Source: Corallococcus coralloides DSM 2259
GTDB lineage: Bacteria; Myxococcota; Myxococcia; Myxococcales; Myxococcaceae
Assembly (NCBI RefSeq): GCF_000255295.1
Contig: NC_017030.1
Coordinates: 6,732,328 to 6,796,327 of the forward strand
Direction: 5' to 3'
Length of the DNA stretch: 64,000 bases
Below, piece by piece: positions 1 through 9,538 of the stretch; within the stretch, counting starts at the first letter, position 1; every line of letters begins with the position of its first letter. The notes beneath the pieces were generated by a model that saw nothing but the letters and a program-made list of their open reading frames with translations, was not told the DNA's origin and ran no database searches. Both the position numbers and the translations under genes were made by a program.

Positions 1-2
1 GC

Positions 3-2903
3 AACCTGGCCCGCTCCGCCAACGCGAGCGCGCTCCTGGGTGCCGCGCCCACGTCCGCGGTGAAGAACGGCGCGACGGTGGCGAACCCCACCACCCGCAC
101 CATCACCTTCACGTACGACGCGGGCCCGCACGCGGCGCTCACCAACCCGAAGCTCAAGGGCAGCTGGGACGCGGACGGCCGCTACAACGCGCAGTGGTCC
201 TCTGGCGGCATCCCCATGAAGCCGCTGGGCAACGGCAAGTACGAGGCCACGGTGAAGGTGGCGGACGACGGCCTGGCCCATAACTGGGAGTGGGGCGTCA
301 GCGTGGACGGCCCGTCCGGCAAGGACCAGTGGGCGGTGATGGGCGAGGGCAACCTCAAGTTGGATCTGTCCAAGCCCACCGCGTCCTACTCGCCCACGAC
401 GTACCACACGATGGGTGCGCAGAAGTCCGGCCAGGACGTGAACTTCAAGTTCTGGGCGCCGGACGCGCGGGCCGTGCAGGTGAAGGTGACGGACAAGGAG
501 GGCCGCGAGCAGCGCATCCCCATGACGCGCGACGAGGGCGGCAACTGGACCACGCAGGCCAAGGGCGCGTGGTCGCAGATGGAGGGCAAGGCCTACGTCT
601 ACGAAGTGGTGGACTCCACGGGCGCCGTGAGCGACCGGCCGGACCCCTACGCGCGCCGGATGATGGGCGAGCAGCGCGGCCTGGACCGGCTCTACCTGGA
701 CCCCACGCGCGGCAAGGAGGTGGACCGCTACTTCACCGGCGCCACCGGCCTGATGCGCTTCGACATCGACAGCGCGGAGGACGCGGACAGCGCGTACCTC
801 GTCCTCAAGGACGGCGACGGCAACCCGCTCAACAAGCAGCAGCTCCAGGAGCGCCTGGGCAAGTTCGACGACACCCTCATCGACAAGCTGCGCGGCGGGA
901 AGTTCAACGACTTCTGGTCGCGCAACGTCACCGACGACGGCCGCATCAAGATGACCAACCAGGCCGGCGCGTGGACGACGCTCGTCAACGACCCGGACAA
1001 GCTGGTGGGCCTGCGCTACGAGTTCCAGGTGTTCGACAAGGACGCGCAGGGCAAGCTGCACCTGCGCGACGACGTGAACAACGACGGCAAGCTGTCCGAC
1101 GTGGAGCGCCGGGCGTCCACGGAGAACGACCCCTGGAGCAACCTCATCACCAAGGGCAGCGGCGTGGACTTCCGCGGCTCCATCCTCACCGACCCCACGA
1201 CGTTCCAGTTCAAGAACGACGACGTCCCGCGTGAGAAGGATCCGTCCAAGTGGGTGGTGTACCAGGCCCACGTGGGCAGCTTCATGGGCGAGGCGGGCAA
1301 CGCCAACCGCTCCACCATGGAGGACATGATCAAGAAGCTGGATTACTTCAAGGAGCTGGGCGTCACCACGCTGGAGCTGTTGCCCACCAACGAGGTGGAG
1401 GGCCCGCGCAACTGGGGCTACCTGGGCGTCAACAGCCTGGCCACGGAGAGCTCCTTCGGCTTCGAGGACGAGAACGGCCAGTGGGTGGAGGGCGATGAGG
1501 CCCTCAAGCGCTTCATCGACGAGGCCCACGGCAAGGGCCTGAACGTGGTGTCGGACGTCGTCTACAACCACGTCTTCGGCGACCACAACGGCCTGTGGAA
1601 CGTGGGCGGCCCCAGCAACCCCTACTTCAACTGGTCCAAGCAGCCCGGCCAGTTCGAGCAGCGCGACACCCCGTGGGGCGCCGTGCCCGCGTACAACACG
1701 CCGCAGGTGAAGCAGCTCTTCGTGGACCACGCCGTGCAGCAGATCGCCGAGCTGAAGTTCGACGGCCTGCGCTTCGACTTCACGGAGCCCATCAAGGGCA
1801 CGGGCGGCAAGGACGGCTGGGAGATGCTCCGGGAGATCAACCGCCAGGTGCACTTCCTCAACCCCAACGCGTGGACCGTGGCGGAGCAGTTCGACTACGA
1901 GCCGGACATCTCGCGCCCGGCGAAGTCGGACGGCACGGGCGGCGGCTTCGACGCCCAGTGGTACACGGAGTTCCAGCACCGGCTGGTGCGCGACAACAGC
2001 AAGCCGGGCCTCATCCAGGCCGCCGCGCGCGGGATGAAGACGGACGTGGATGCGTTCGTGAACCTGATGACGAACCCGCGCGGCCTGGACGGCTGGAAGC
2101 ACGCGCTGTCCATCATCTCCAACCACGACGAGGTGGGGAACGCGGAGCGCACCCTGGACACCGCGGAGGGCGCGAACCCCACCGACTTCCCGGACAACTG
2201 GTCGCGCGGCGCCGCCCGCTTCGCCGCCGGCATCGGCATGGCCGGCCCCGGCATCCCCATGTTCTTCCAGGGTGACGAGTTCGGCGCCCAGAACTCCTTC
2301 AAGTGGGGCAACCCGTCCACCTGGGACAGCGACTGGAGCTGGCAGGACATCGGCAAGGGCGTGGACTTCGGCAAGGTGACGTTCAACGACACCACCAAGG
2401 CCACCTACGAGCGCCTCTTCGAGCTGTCCCCGGACGCGCGCGCGAAGGACAGCGCGTACAAGGCCTTCTCCGCGGATGACAAGAAGCTGTTCGCGGAAGT
2501 GGCCGCGCTGCCCGCCTCCGAGCGCCGGGACGCGATGATCGACATCACCCGCCGGCAGTCCTTCAACTTCTACAAGGACTCCATCGGCCTGCGGAACAGC
2601 AGCGACGCCTTCAGCGCCGCGGCCGAGGTGAAGCGCGTCTACACCCACAACGACGACAGCGTGATGGCCTTCACGCGCAAGTCGGGCAACGAGGAGTTCC
2701 TCGTGGTGGGCAGCCTCAACAAGAAGAACCTGGAGGGCTACTCGCTGCCGCTGCCCCCGGGCCAGTGGAAGGAAGTGCTGAACAGCGACGCCGCGGTGTA
2801 CGGCGGCGGCAACTTCGGCAACTACGGCGCCACGCTGAACGGCGGGAACACCCCGGTGAACATCCCCGCCGGCGGCTACGTGGTGATGAAGAAGGTCGGC
2901 TAG
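3..2903 (+). CDS. GH13-family alpha-glucan-active enzyme (branching enzyme/amylase-like), 5' end outside window
   Basis: The reading frame is open from base 3 with no stop, so the true start probably lies left of the window; a GTG at 60 is the first start-like codon and is used for numbering. All four GH13 barrel regions are visible: DVVYNH (about residue 500), GLRFDF with the likely nucleophile Asp573, VAEQF with the likely acid/base Glu609, and NHDE with the transition-state Asp690. The N-terminal 250 residues look like two beta-sandwich modules of the E-set/CBM48 kind (the second contains VNFKFWAPDA), and the last 80 residues look like the usual C-terminal beta domain. This arrangement fits glycogen-branching, isoamylase or maltooligosyltrehalose-hydrolase-like enzymes that act on alpha-1,4/1,6-glucans. 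The exact reaction cannot be read from motifs. Its TAG stop overlaps the stop of the convergent tldD-like gene. Confidence 0.85.
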   Translation, partial: NLARSANASALLGAAPTSAVKNGATVANPTTRTITFTYDAGPHAALTNPKLKGSWDADGRYNAQWSSGGIPMKPLGNGKYEATVKVADDGLAHNWEWGVSVDGPSGKDQWAVMGEGNLKLDLSKPTASYSPTTYHTMGAQKSGQDVNFKFWAPDARAVQVKVTDKEGREQRIPMTRDEGGNWTTQAKGAWSQMEGKAYVYEVVDSTGAVSDRPDPYARRMMGEQRGLDRLYLDPTRGKEVDRYFTGATGLMRFDIDSAEDADSAYLVLKDGDGNPLNKQQLQERLGKFDDTLIDKLRGGKFNDFWSRNVTDDGRIKMTNQAGAWTTLVNDPDKLVGLRYEFQVFDKDAQGKLHLRDDVNNDGKLSDVERRASTENDPWSNLITKGSGVDFRGSILTDPTTFQFKNDDVPREKDPSKWVVYQAHVGSFMGEAGNANRSTMEDMIKKLDYFKELGVTTLELLPTNEVEGPRNWGYLGVNSLATESSFGFEDENGQWVEGDEALKRFIDEAHGKGLNVVSDVVYNHVFGDHNGLWNVGGPSNPYFNWSKQPGQFEQRDTPWGAVPAYNTPQVKQLFVDHAVQQIAELKFDGLRFDFTEPIKGTGGKDGWEMLREINRQVHFLNPNAWTVAEQFDYEPDISRPAKSDGTGGGFDAQWYTEFQHRLVRDNSKPGLIQAAARGMKTDVDAFVNLMTNPRGLDGWKHALSIISNHDEVGNAERTLDTAEGANPTDFPDNWSRGAARFAAGIGMAGPGIPMFFQGDEFGAQNSFKWGNPSTWDSDWSWQDIGKGVDFGKVTFNDTTKATYERLFELSPDARAKDSAYKAFSADDKKLFAEVAALPASERRDAMIDITRRQSFNFYKDSIGLRNSSDAFSAAAEVKRVYTHNDDSVMAFTRKSGNEEFLVVGSLNKKNLEGYSLPLPPGQWKEVLNSDAAVYGGGNFGNYGATLNGGNTPVNIPAGGYVVMKKVG

Positions 2904-4648
2904 TCCTTCTTCGCCTCCGGTCCGGCCGTCCCCTTCTGCGGGGCGGCCGGGCTGGGCAACAGCGGCGGCCGGTCCTTGCCCTCCATGGCGCGCTGCAGCT
3001 CCAGCTCCTGGAGCAGCACCGCGGGCGCCACGGTGGACACGGGCACGTTGCCGCTCTCCGCGCCGCAGAAGCCGTTGAACACGCCCAGCTTCTGGCCCGT
3101 GGCGAGGATGCGGTTCACGGACGACAGCGGCGTGCCCACGATTTCGACCCCGCGCACCAGCGTCTCCTCTCCCGTCTTCACGTCCACGCGGTACACCATG
3201 CGCGGCACGCCCTTGAAGGCCTGGTAGCCGTAGCTGGACGTGTTGGTGTTGCCACCGGTGATGTCGCGGATGATGAGCCCATACGGCTTGCCCTGCCGCT
3301 TCGCCTCCGCGATGAGCAGCTTCTTCAGCTCCGCGTCGCTCACCTGCTTCGTGCTGTCCACGATGAGGTTGGCCATGCGCGCCACCGGCTGGAGCGTGCC
3401 CTGGCCGCGCCCGTGGCCGTTGGACCTGGGGAAGCCCTCCACCGGGTGACGGCTCATCAGGTAGCCCTTGAGGACGCCCTTCTCCACCAGGCTCACCGGC
3501 TGCCCCTTCACGCCCTCCTCGTCGTAGAGGTAGTAGCCGTTGAGCGGCTCGCCGTTGACCTCGCGCCGGGACGGATCATCCCGCAGCGACAGGAACGCCG
3601 GGAGGATCTGCTTCCCCTCCTGTCCCTTGAACGTCTTGCCGTCGGTGTCGCCGTCCTGCCGGTCCGCCTCCAGCCGGTGGCCCAGCGTCTCGTGGAAGAG
3701 CACGCCCGCGGCCTCTGGCGCCAGGATGGCCGGGCCCGCGTACGGGGTGATGGCCGGCGCCTGCCGCAGCGCGAGCAATTCGTCGATGACCTTCTGTGCC
3801 GCCGCGTGCACCCGCGCCTCGTCGGGCATCCCCGCCTCCGTGGGCAGGTAGAAGCTGCGCGAGTTGTCGAGCAGCTGCCCATCCGGCGCGCGCGTCACCG
3901 CGGAGACGTGGAACGCATACAGCGTCTCCTCCGTGATGAGGCGCGTGCCTTCCGAGGACACGAACAGCCGCGTGACCTTGTCCGCGGTGATGCGGACCTC
4001 TGAATCGAACAGCTCCGGGTGCGCGTTGAAGCGCGCGGACACGTCGCGCGCCAGCTTGCGCCACTTCTGCCTGTCGAACGGGAACGCCACCGGCGGCTGC
4101 ACGTAGGTGGCCGGCGTCTCCTTGGAGAAGGACGCGGGGCGCTTGGGGTCCTCCACCGTGTAGACGTCCTCGCCCTTCTTCTTCAGGTACTGGAAGAGGG
4201 CGGCCTTGTACTTCTCGTCCGTGACGAGCCACAGCGCCGTGCGCAGCGCGAGCGGCGAGTCGTCCTGCGGCCCGTCCTTGCGCGCGGTGAAGCTGGAGCC
4301 CTTGCTGGTGCTGAAGCCGAAGTCGAGCGAGTCCGCCACGGAGCTGTCGTAGTCGTAGCTGCCCACGCGCACGTCCACGCCCAGCTTGCGCTCGCGGTAG
4401 TCGTCGTCCTGGAACAGCGCCCCGTAGCGCGCGATGATCAACCGCGACTCGTAGTCCTTCACGCCGTAGCTCAAGAAGTACGGCGCTTCATGGCCGTTCA
4501 CCTTGAGCTGCTGCTGGTTGCGCTGGAGCTCCGCGCTCATCGCGTCCAGCAACGGGGCGCGAGGGTCGGGAGCAGGCGCCGCGCCCATCAGGAAGGACGC
4601 GGCCAGGAACAGCGGGAACAGGGGACGGGAGGAGCCGGGCACGGCCAC
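2900..4648 (-). CDS. TldD/PmbA-family metallopeptidase-like protein, probably exported
   Basis: About 582 residues if it starts at the GTG at 4648. An ATG at 4723 is possible, but its AGGAG sits only one base from the codon, and a GTG at 4642 is also in frame. From 4648 the protein begins with a hydrophobic stretch ending in GAAPAP that looks like a signal peptide. The TldD signature HETLGH (His319, Glu320, His324) matches the HExxxH zinc site of the family. The C-terminal half carries the usual TldD fold segments (NTSSYGYQAFKG, GTPLSSVNRIL, NGFCGAESGNVPVS). Cytoplasmic TldD/TldE pairs cleave unfolded peptides and mature some modified peptides. This copy is longer than E. coli TldD, seems secreted and has no partner gene beside it, so its substrate is unknown. 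Confidence 0.8.
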   Translation of the reverse strand: MAVPGSSRPLFPLFLAASFLMGAAPAPDPRAPLLDAMSAELQRNQQQLKVNGHEAPYFLSYGVKDYESRLIIARYGALFQDDDYRERKLGVDVRVGSYDYDSSVADSLDFGFSTSKGSSFTARKDGPQDDSPLALRTALWLVTDEKYKAALFQYLKKKGEDVYTVEDPKRPASFSKETPATYVQPPVAFPFDRQKWRKLARDVSARFNAHPELFDSEVRITADKVTRLFVSSEGTRLITEETLYAFHVSAVTRAPDGQLLDNSRSFYLPTEAGMPDEARVHAAAQKVIDELLALRQAPAITPYAGPAILAPEAAGVLFHETLGHRLEADRQDGDTDGKTFKGQEGKQILPAFLSLRDDPSRREVNGEPLNGYYLYDEEGVKGQPVSLVEKGVLKGYLMSRHPVEGFPRSNGHGRGQGTLQPVARMANLIVDSTKQVSDAELKKLLIAEAKRQGKPYGLIIRDITGGNTNTSSYGYQAFKGVPRMVYRVDVKTGEETLVRGVEIVGTPLSSVNRILATGQKLGVFNGFCGAESGNVPVSTVAPAVLLQELELQRAMEGKDRPPLLPSPAAPQKGTAGPEAKKD

Positions 4649-4737
4649 GCACTGTAGCCAGAAACGCGGCGAGGGCCCTCCCCTCACGCGCCAGGCGTGA
4701 AGCGAGGACCCTCCTGGCCGCATGCTCCTTCAGCGGC

Positions 4738-6066
4738 TTACGCCTTGACGATCTTCTCGCGGCCCTGGGTGACGGCCTTGGTCGCGTTGCGCGTGTCGAC
4801 GACGATGTTCGAGCGCTGGACCAGCTCGTTGTAGTCGATGTGCGAGTGGTCCGTGAGGATCATCACCGCGTCGTACTGGCCAAGCGTCTCCGGGTCGAGC
4901 GGGACGGACTTCATCTCCATGTTGAAGCCGTGGCCCTTGTGCAGCTCCTTCACGAACGGGTCGTGGTAGGCGATCTCCGCGCCCTTCTCCTTGAGGAGCG
5001 TCATCACGCGCAGCGACGGGGACTCGCGGTGGTCGTCGATGTCCTTCTTGTACGCCGCGCCGATGCAGAGGACCTTCGCGCCGTTGAGCACCTTCTTGTT
5101 CTGGTTGAGCGCCTCCATCGTGCGCTGCACCACGTAGTAGGGCATCTGCCAGTTCACCTCACCGGCCAGCTCGATGAACTTGGTGTGGAACTCGAACTCG
5201 CGCGCCTTCCACGTCAGGTAGAACGGGTCGATGGGGATGCAGTGCCCGCCCAGGCCGGGGCCCGGGTAGAACGGCTGGAAGCCGAAGGGCTTGGTGCTGG
5301 CGGCCTGGATGACCTCCCACACGTCCACGTTCATGCGGTCGCAGAGCATCTTCATCTCGTTGACCATGGCGATGTTCACGCAGCGGTAGATGTTCTCCAG
5401 CAGCTTGGCCAGCTCCGCCACGCGCGTGGACGACACCGGCACCACTTCCTTCAGCGCGCTGCCGTAGAGGGCGACCGCCACCTCGAGGCACGCGGGCGAG
5501 TAGCCGCCCACGACCTTCGGAATCGTCTTGGTGTTGAAGCCCTTGTTGCCCGGGTCCTCGCGCTCCGGGCTGAAGGCCAGGAAGAAGTCCACGCCCGCCT
5601 TGAGGCCGTTCTTCTCCAGCAGCGGCTTGAGCACCTCCTCCGTGGTGCCCGGGTAGGTGGTGGACTCCAGGATGAAGAGCTGGCCGGGGCGCACGTACGG
5701 CGCCAGGGCCTCGCCCGTCTGGATGATGAAGGTCATGTCCGGCTCACGCGACGCGGTCAGCGGCGTGGGCACGCAGATGACCACGCAGTCCAACTCGCGG
5801 GCCTTGGCGAAGTCATTGGTCGCCTTGAGCTTGCCGGCGTTGGTGAGCTCCGCCAGCGGCGCGCTGGGGATGTGCTTGATGTAGCTCTCACCCTTGGCGA
5901 TCTTGTCGATCTTGCGCTGGTCGACGTCCAGCCCCGTGACCGGGAAGCCCGCTTCCGCGAAGGCCATGCCCAGCGGAAGACCGACGTACCCGAGACCCAC
6001 CACGCCCACCTTCGCTTCCCGATTCTGAATCCGACCCAGCAACGGGTTGCCAACCATCACGCGCAT
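4738..6066 (-). CDS. UDP-sugar 6-dehydrogenase (WbpA/TviB/WecC type)
   Basis: 442 residues. I chose the ATG at 6066 because GGGGAG lies just upstream; longer starts run into the leader. The N-terminal Rossmann motif GLGYVGLPLG binds NAD, and GPGLGGHCIPIDPF carries the catalytic Cys276. FSPEREDPGN is typical of the UDP-N-acetylhexosamine branch (WbpA/TviB) rather than plain UDP-glucose dehydrogenase. The family oxidises C6 of a UDP-sugar in two NAD-dependent steps, giving a uronic acid for capsule, O-antigen or exopolysaccharide. It lies 63 bp downstream of a heparinase-like gene on the same strand, so the two may be cotranscribed. Which UDP-sugar it uses is inference. Confidence 0.88.
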   Translation of the reverse strand: MRVMVGNPLLGRIQNREAKVGVVGLGYVGLPLGMAFAEAGFPVTGLDVDQRKIDKIAKGESYIKHIPSAPLAELTNAGKLKATNDFAKARELDCVVICVPTPLTASREPDMTFIIQTGEALAPYVRPGQLFILESTTYPGTTEEVLKPLLEKNGLKAGVDFFLAFSPEREDPGNKGFNTKTIPKVVGGYSPACLEVAVALYGSALKEVVPVSSTRVAELAKLLENIYRCVNIAMVNEMKMLCDRMNVDVWEVIQAASTKPFGFQPFYPGPGLGGHCIPIDPFYLTWKAREFEFHTKFIELAGEVNWQMPYYVVQRTMEALNQNKKVLNGAKVLCIGAAYKKDIDDHRESPSLRVMTLLKEKGAEIAYHDPFVKELHKGHGFNMEMKSVPLDPETLGQYDAVMILTDHSHIDYNELVQRSNIVVDTRNATKAVTQGREKIVKA

Positions 6067-6129
6067 TGTCGTTACTCCCCAGCAGTTGACGTGAGGCCTC
6101 GCCGGCTCACACGTCCCGACCCACACCAA

Positions 6130-8205
6130 TCACCTGAAGACGAACACCCACCCCAACCATGCCGGAGGCGTCAGCTGCCTCCGGAACTCCACCGACACCG
6201 CCGGCACCACGCGCCCATACGCGGGCGAGTAGTGAGACGGCACGAGCAGGGTCTCCAACCCCTGCCCGAAGAGCACCCAACCCGCGGGTGCATCCGCCGG
6301 ACCAATCTCCAGGGCCCGTGCATCGAAGGCCTCCGGGCCCTCCTGCACGCGCCCCGCCCGCGCCACCACTTCCGCCGCGGGCTGGCACCACCGCGCCTGC
6401 GCATCCGGCAGGTGCAAACGTCCGACCACCTCATGACGGCCCGTTCCGACGAGCCGGTCCCCCACGGCCAGCGCGCGCACGTGCCGGTCGAGGAAGAAGG
6501 TCCTCTCAATCCCTACCGGGGCCGGCAGGTGGCGGTAGCCGTCATGGCGCACCACCAGCCGGTCATGCTTCGCGCCGGGCTGGAAGGCCACGACGCGAGC
6601 CCGGGCATCCTCCGGCAGCGCGAACAGCCGCGCCGGATCCAACGGGGCCTGCTCCGCCCCATCCACCTGAAGCGTGTTGTGCGCCGCGGTGCTCCGCATC
6701 GCGTTGCGCAGGGCCGGATCCCGCGTGTACGAACCCGTGCCGGAATCGACGATGACGGGGCGGCCGGCGAGGTGAAGCTCGAAGGAAAGCTTGTCGTTGT
6801 GGCTGTGTCCTCCGACGCCCCGCTGCCCCTGTTTTCCGGCCGAGACGGTGAGCACGACACCCTCACCGCGCAAGATGTGGAAGCCACCTTCCGAAAAGCT
6901 TACCGACGCGGGAGCAGGAGCCACGGGCAGCGCGTGGAAGCGCACGAAGCCCGCGTCGCCCAGAAGCCACGCCGCCTCGTCCGGGAACACGCCGCCGCCC
7001 AGCCCCGCGTCGTTGAAGAGCGCCGCGCCCAGCCCCGCGAGGTAGCTGTGATCCCCATCCTCACGGTCCTGGAACGGGAACACGCGGCCGCTGTCGTTGT
7101 CGCCAATCTGCGGCGCCAGGCCGGACTCGGAAGACCACGCGCGGGCCGCGACGAACATCAATCGCAGGCGTGATTCGTACGCAGGGCCCAGCGACACGCC
7201 CGCGCCGCGAGCGACGAGGAAGGCCAGCGTGAACAGCTCCACCGACAGGCGGTGATAGGGAATGGAGCCCTCGAAGGACGTGCCCTCGGGGTGGACCTGC
7301 GCGTCCATCTCCGAGCGCAGGCCGTTGGCCGCGAGCGCCACCTGCCGGGGCGCGCCGGGCAGCTCCGGGAAGAGCAGCCCCACCACCGCCAGCCCCACGT
7401 AGTTGGAGACGAGGTGGTTGTTGGGCACCGCGCTGGTGTTTTCCAGGTGGGCCTCCACCCAGGCGCAGTGCTCCGCGAGCGCGCCCAGCACGGGCACCAG
7501 GAACTCCGGACGGCGCACCTGGGGCGCGTCCGCGAACATCGCCAGCGCCTGCGCGAGGTTGGCCGCGCGCAGGGCAATCTCCATGGGGCACGTCCAGTGG
7601 ACGCCCATGCCCACGGGGTTGGCCTGCAGGAAGTCCAGCGTCTGATTGACGAACGCGGTGGCGAAGCGCGAGCGCGCGGCCTCCGTGTCCGCCACCCACG
7701 CGCCCTGCGCCAGGGCCACCACGCTGTCCAGCCGGCCCAGCACCCACGGGTACTTCGGATCCATGCCCGTCACGTGCAGCGGCATGCGCTCCACGGGATC
7801 CACCGGATAGTGCCGGCCGCTCACCGGATCCAGGGACCAGTCCACCGGCTTGCCTTCACCGAAGGAGACGGGCGTGCCGAAGACGTCCCACTCCTGACGG
7901 AGAGCACGCTCGGCTCGCAGTGCAGTGCGAGCCTTCGCGCCCGGAACACTCTGGATGGCGGCGCGAGCGGACTCGCGCTGCGACAGCTCACACCAGGCCC
8001 GCGACGTGCGGTGATCCAGCGCGAGCGTCACCAAGTCCTCGGCGCGCGTGGCGCCGAAGGACTCCAGCAGCTGCGCCTCGTCCACCTGCTCGCGGCGGCG
8101 GTACAGCGCCTGCCGTGCGACCTTCTGGACCCGGCGGACCGCGCTCTTCGCGAGCGCCCCAGGCGCCATCCGAGCCATCGTCGCGTAGTAATCGAGAGTA
8201 CCCAT
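6130..8205 (-). CDS. heparinase II/III-like (alginate-lyase-type) protein
   Basis: 691 residues from the ATG at 8205, preceded by GGGAAGGGG. An open extension to 8562 crosses the divergent gene and is probably not translated. The N-terminal half is helical and contains NNHLVSNYVGLA, like the alpha/alpha barrel of polysaccharide lyases. The C-terminal half has the Hepar_II_III signature: GHSHNDKLSFELHL, VDSGTGSYT and STAAHNTLQVDG. The family cleaves uronic-acid-containing polysaccharides, or acts inside exopolysaccharide gene clusters. No clear signal peptide is visible, and the first 40 residues are basic and helical (VRRVQKVARQALYRRR). Pairing with a uronate-forming dehydrogenase suggests a common glycan, but the wider cluster is absent. 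Lyase activity is not proven. Confidence 0.8.
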   Translation of the reverse strand: MGTLDYYATMARMAPGALAKSAVRRVQKVARQALYRRREQVDEAQLLESFGATRAEDLVTLALDHRTSRAWCELSQRESARAAIQSVPGAKARTALRAERALRQEWDVFGTPVSFGEGKPVDWSLDPVSGRHYPVDPVERMPLHVTGMDPKYPWVLGRLDSVVALAQGAWVADTEAARSRFATAFVNQTLDFLQANPVGMGVHWTCPMEIALRAANLAQALAMFADAPQVRRPEFLVPVLGALAEHCAWVEAHLENTSAVPNNHLVSNYVGLAVVGLLFPELPGAPRQVALAANGLRSEMDAQVHPEGTSFEGSIPYHRLSVELFTLAFLVARGAGVSLGPAYESRLRLMFVAARAWSSESGLAPQIGDNDSGRVFPFQDREDGDHSYLAGLGAALFNDAGLGGGVFPDEAAWLLGDAGFVRFHALPVAPAPASVSFSEGGFHILRGEGVVLTVSAGKQGQRGVGGHSHNDKLSFELHLAGRPVIVDSGTGSYTRDPALRNAMRSTAAHNTLQVDGAEQAPLDPARLFALPEDARARVVAFQPGAKHDRLVVRHDGYRHLPAPVGIERTFFLDRHVRALAVGDRLVGTGRHEVVGRLHLPDAQARWCQPAAEVVARAGRVQEGPEAFDARALEIGPADAPAGWVLFGQGLETLLVPSHYSPAYGRVVPAVSVEFRRQLTPPAWLGWVFVFR

Positions 8206-8341
8206 CCGCCCCTTCCCGCCCAGCCTGACGTGGGCAGGTGATAGCAAGCGGCTGGCCAAAACCTTTTCCCAGCAAGAGCAAGGGTTTGGCGTGAGGGGAC
8301 TGCCCGTACGGCGGTAAAAATGTCCGCTCCTGCCGATCACG

Positions 8342-9430
8342 GTGGGTAAAGGATTGCTGCCTGGTGCGGAACGGAAGTGCTCCCCAGTGGAGCCATTGCG
8401 CCTCTTGACGGGCATGGCCATTCCTTGGCGCGTGCGGGCTGGGGCTTGGATGGGGCGGCGCATCGAGGACGACCTCGATGCCAGGATGGAAACGACGCTG
8501 ACGGCGGTGGCCGAGCAGGCGCTGCGCGGAGGAACGCGCGCGGGCCTGGAGGCTCTCCTCAAGGCGTCCTTGCGGCTGACCGGGGCGACCGGCGCGGCCC
8601 TCTATGAAGGACGCGTGTGCGTGATGAAGGTGGGGAACGTCCCCGCCCGTCGCGCGGATGCCACGAAGCAGTCCTCTATCTTGGAGCTCTGGCCCGCGCC
8701 GCTGACGACGTCGCAGCGGAGCGTGGTGAAGCGCTTCAGCGCTTTCGCCCCGGCGCTGCTCGCGGCGCACGCACGTGAGGTGGCGCAGGGTGCACGACAG
8801 GCCCGGCTGCTGGAAGCGAAGCGGCGCCTGGAGCGCACCGTGGCGGTGCAGGACAAGCGGCGCTCTCGCGCGGCGCACGACCTGCGCACGCCGCTGATGG
8901 TCATCAAGGGCTATGTGGACATGATGATCAAGGGCACCGGCGGACCGCTGGGCCCGCAGGCGCAGCGCTACCTGGAGCGGATCGCCAAGGTCGCCGCGGA
9001 TCAGAAGGAGCTCATCGACCGGCGCCTGGCACCGCCCGTACCGGGCCTGGAGGACCTGCGCCCTGTCCTGACGCAAGCCTTCGCGCCCACGCGAGGCCGC
9101 GCCGCCGCCACGCTGACGCTGCCCGCGGAACGGACCGTGCCGGTGAGAGGCGCCCGGGCGGACTGGGAGCTGCTCGCCCGCACGCTGGTCAGGGGCACCG
9201 CTGGCGCCGTGGCCGTGGATGTCCACCTGGGCCCGGCCCAGGAGGCCTCCCAGTGGCTGCTGCGCGTCAGGGCCTGCCCTGGTGCGGCCCTGACGGCGCG
9301 GACCCGGGCCATGCTCCAGCAGCTCGCGGAGCGCCTGGGAGGCACGCTGGCCGTGGCGTTGGAGCCCCGGCTGGAGCTCACCTTGGTACTGCCAGGGGAT
9401 GACGCCTTCCCCGTACCCGCCCACCGCTAG
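8342..9430 (+). CDS. sensor-histidine-kinase-like protein with GAF-like and HisKA regions but no clear ATPase domain
   Basis: 362 residues from the GTG at 8342; ATG codons at 8414 and 8450 are equally possible and none has a strong ribosome site. An N-terminal GAF-like segment (about residues 60-150) precedes a HisKA helix with AAHDLRTPLMVIKGY, whose His179 is the expected phospho-acceptor. The last 150 residues have the size of a HATPase_c domain, but I cannot find the N box (NxxxNA), DxGxG or GxGLG motifs. It may therefore be a phospho-acceptor or scaffold phosphorylated by another kinase, or a strongly diverged kinase. It is divergent from the heparinase gene across a 136-bp gap. No response regulator is adjacent. 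Confidence 0.65.
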   Translation: MGKGLLPGAERKCSPVEPLRLLTGMAIPWRVRAGAWMGRRIEDDLDARMETTLTAVAEQALRGGTRAGLEALLKASLRLTGATGAALYEGRVCVMKVGNVPARRADATKQSSILELWPAPLTTSQRSVVKRFSAFAPALLAAHAREVAQGARQARLLEAKRRLERTVAVQDKRRSRAAHDLRTPLMVIKGYVDMMIKGTGGPLGPQAQRYLERIAKVAADQKELIDRRLAPPVPGLEDLRPVLTQAFAPTRGRAAATLTLPAERTVPVRGARADWELLARTLVRGTAGAVAVDVHLGPAQEASQWLLRVRACPGAALTARTRAMLQQLAERLGGTLAVALEPRLELTLVLPGDDAFPVPAHR

Positions 9431-9453
9431 GGGACATCGGGCCAGCGCACGAA

Positions 9454-9483
9454 AGGTAGGCAGAGGTCGCAACTCGCCTACCT
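9454..9483. terminator. 8-bp inverted repeat after the kinase-like gene
   Basis: AGGTAGGC at 9454-9461 is perfectly repeated inverted as GCCTACCT at 9476-9483, with a 14-base loop. It lies 24 bp after the stop of the kinase-like gene and 55 bp before the next start. No T-run follows, so it could be a weak terminator or an operator for the downstream pair. Confidence 0.35.
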
Positions 9484-9538
9484 GCAAGTGCGATAAAAGG
9501 GAAAGCGGTTTTCCTTCCTGACCCCGAAAGCCTCCCCC

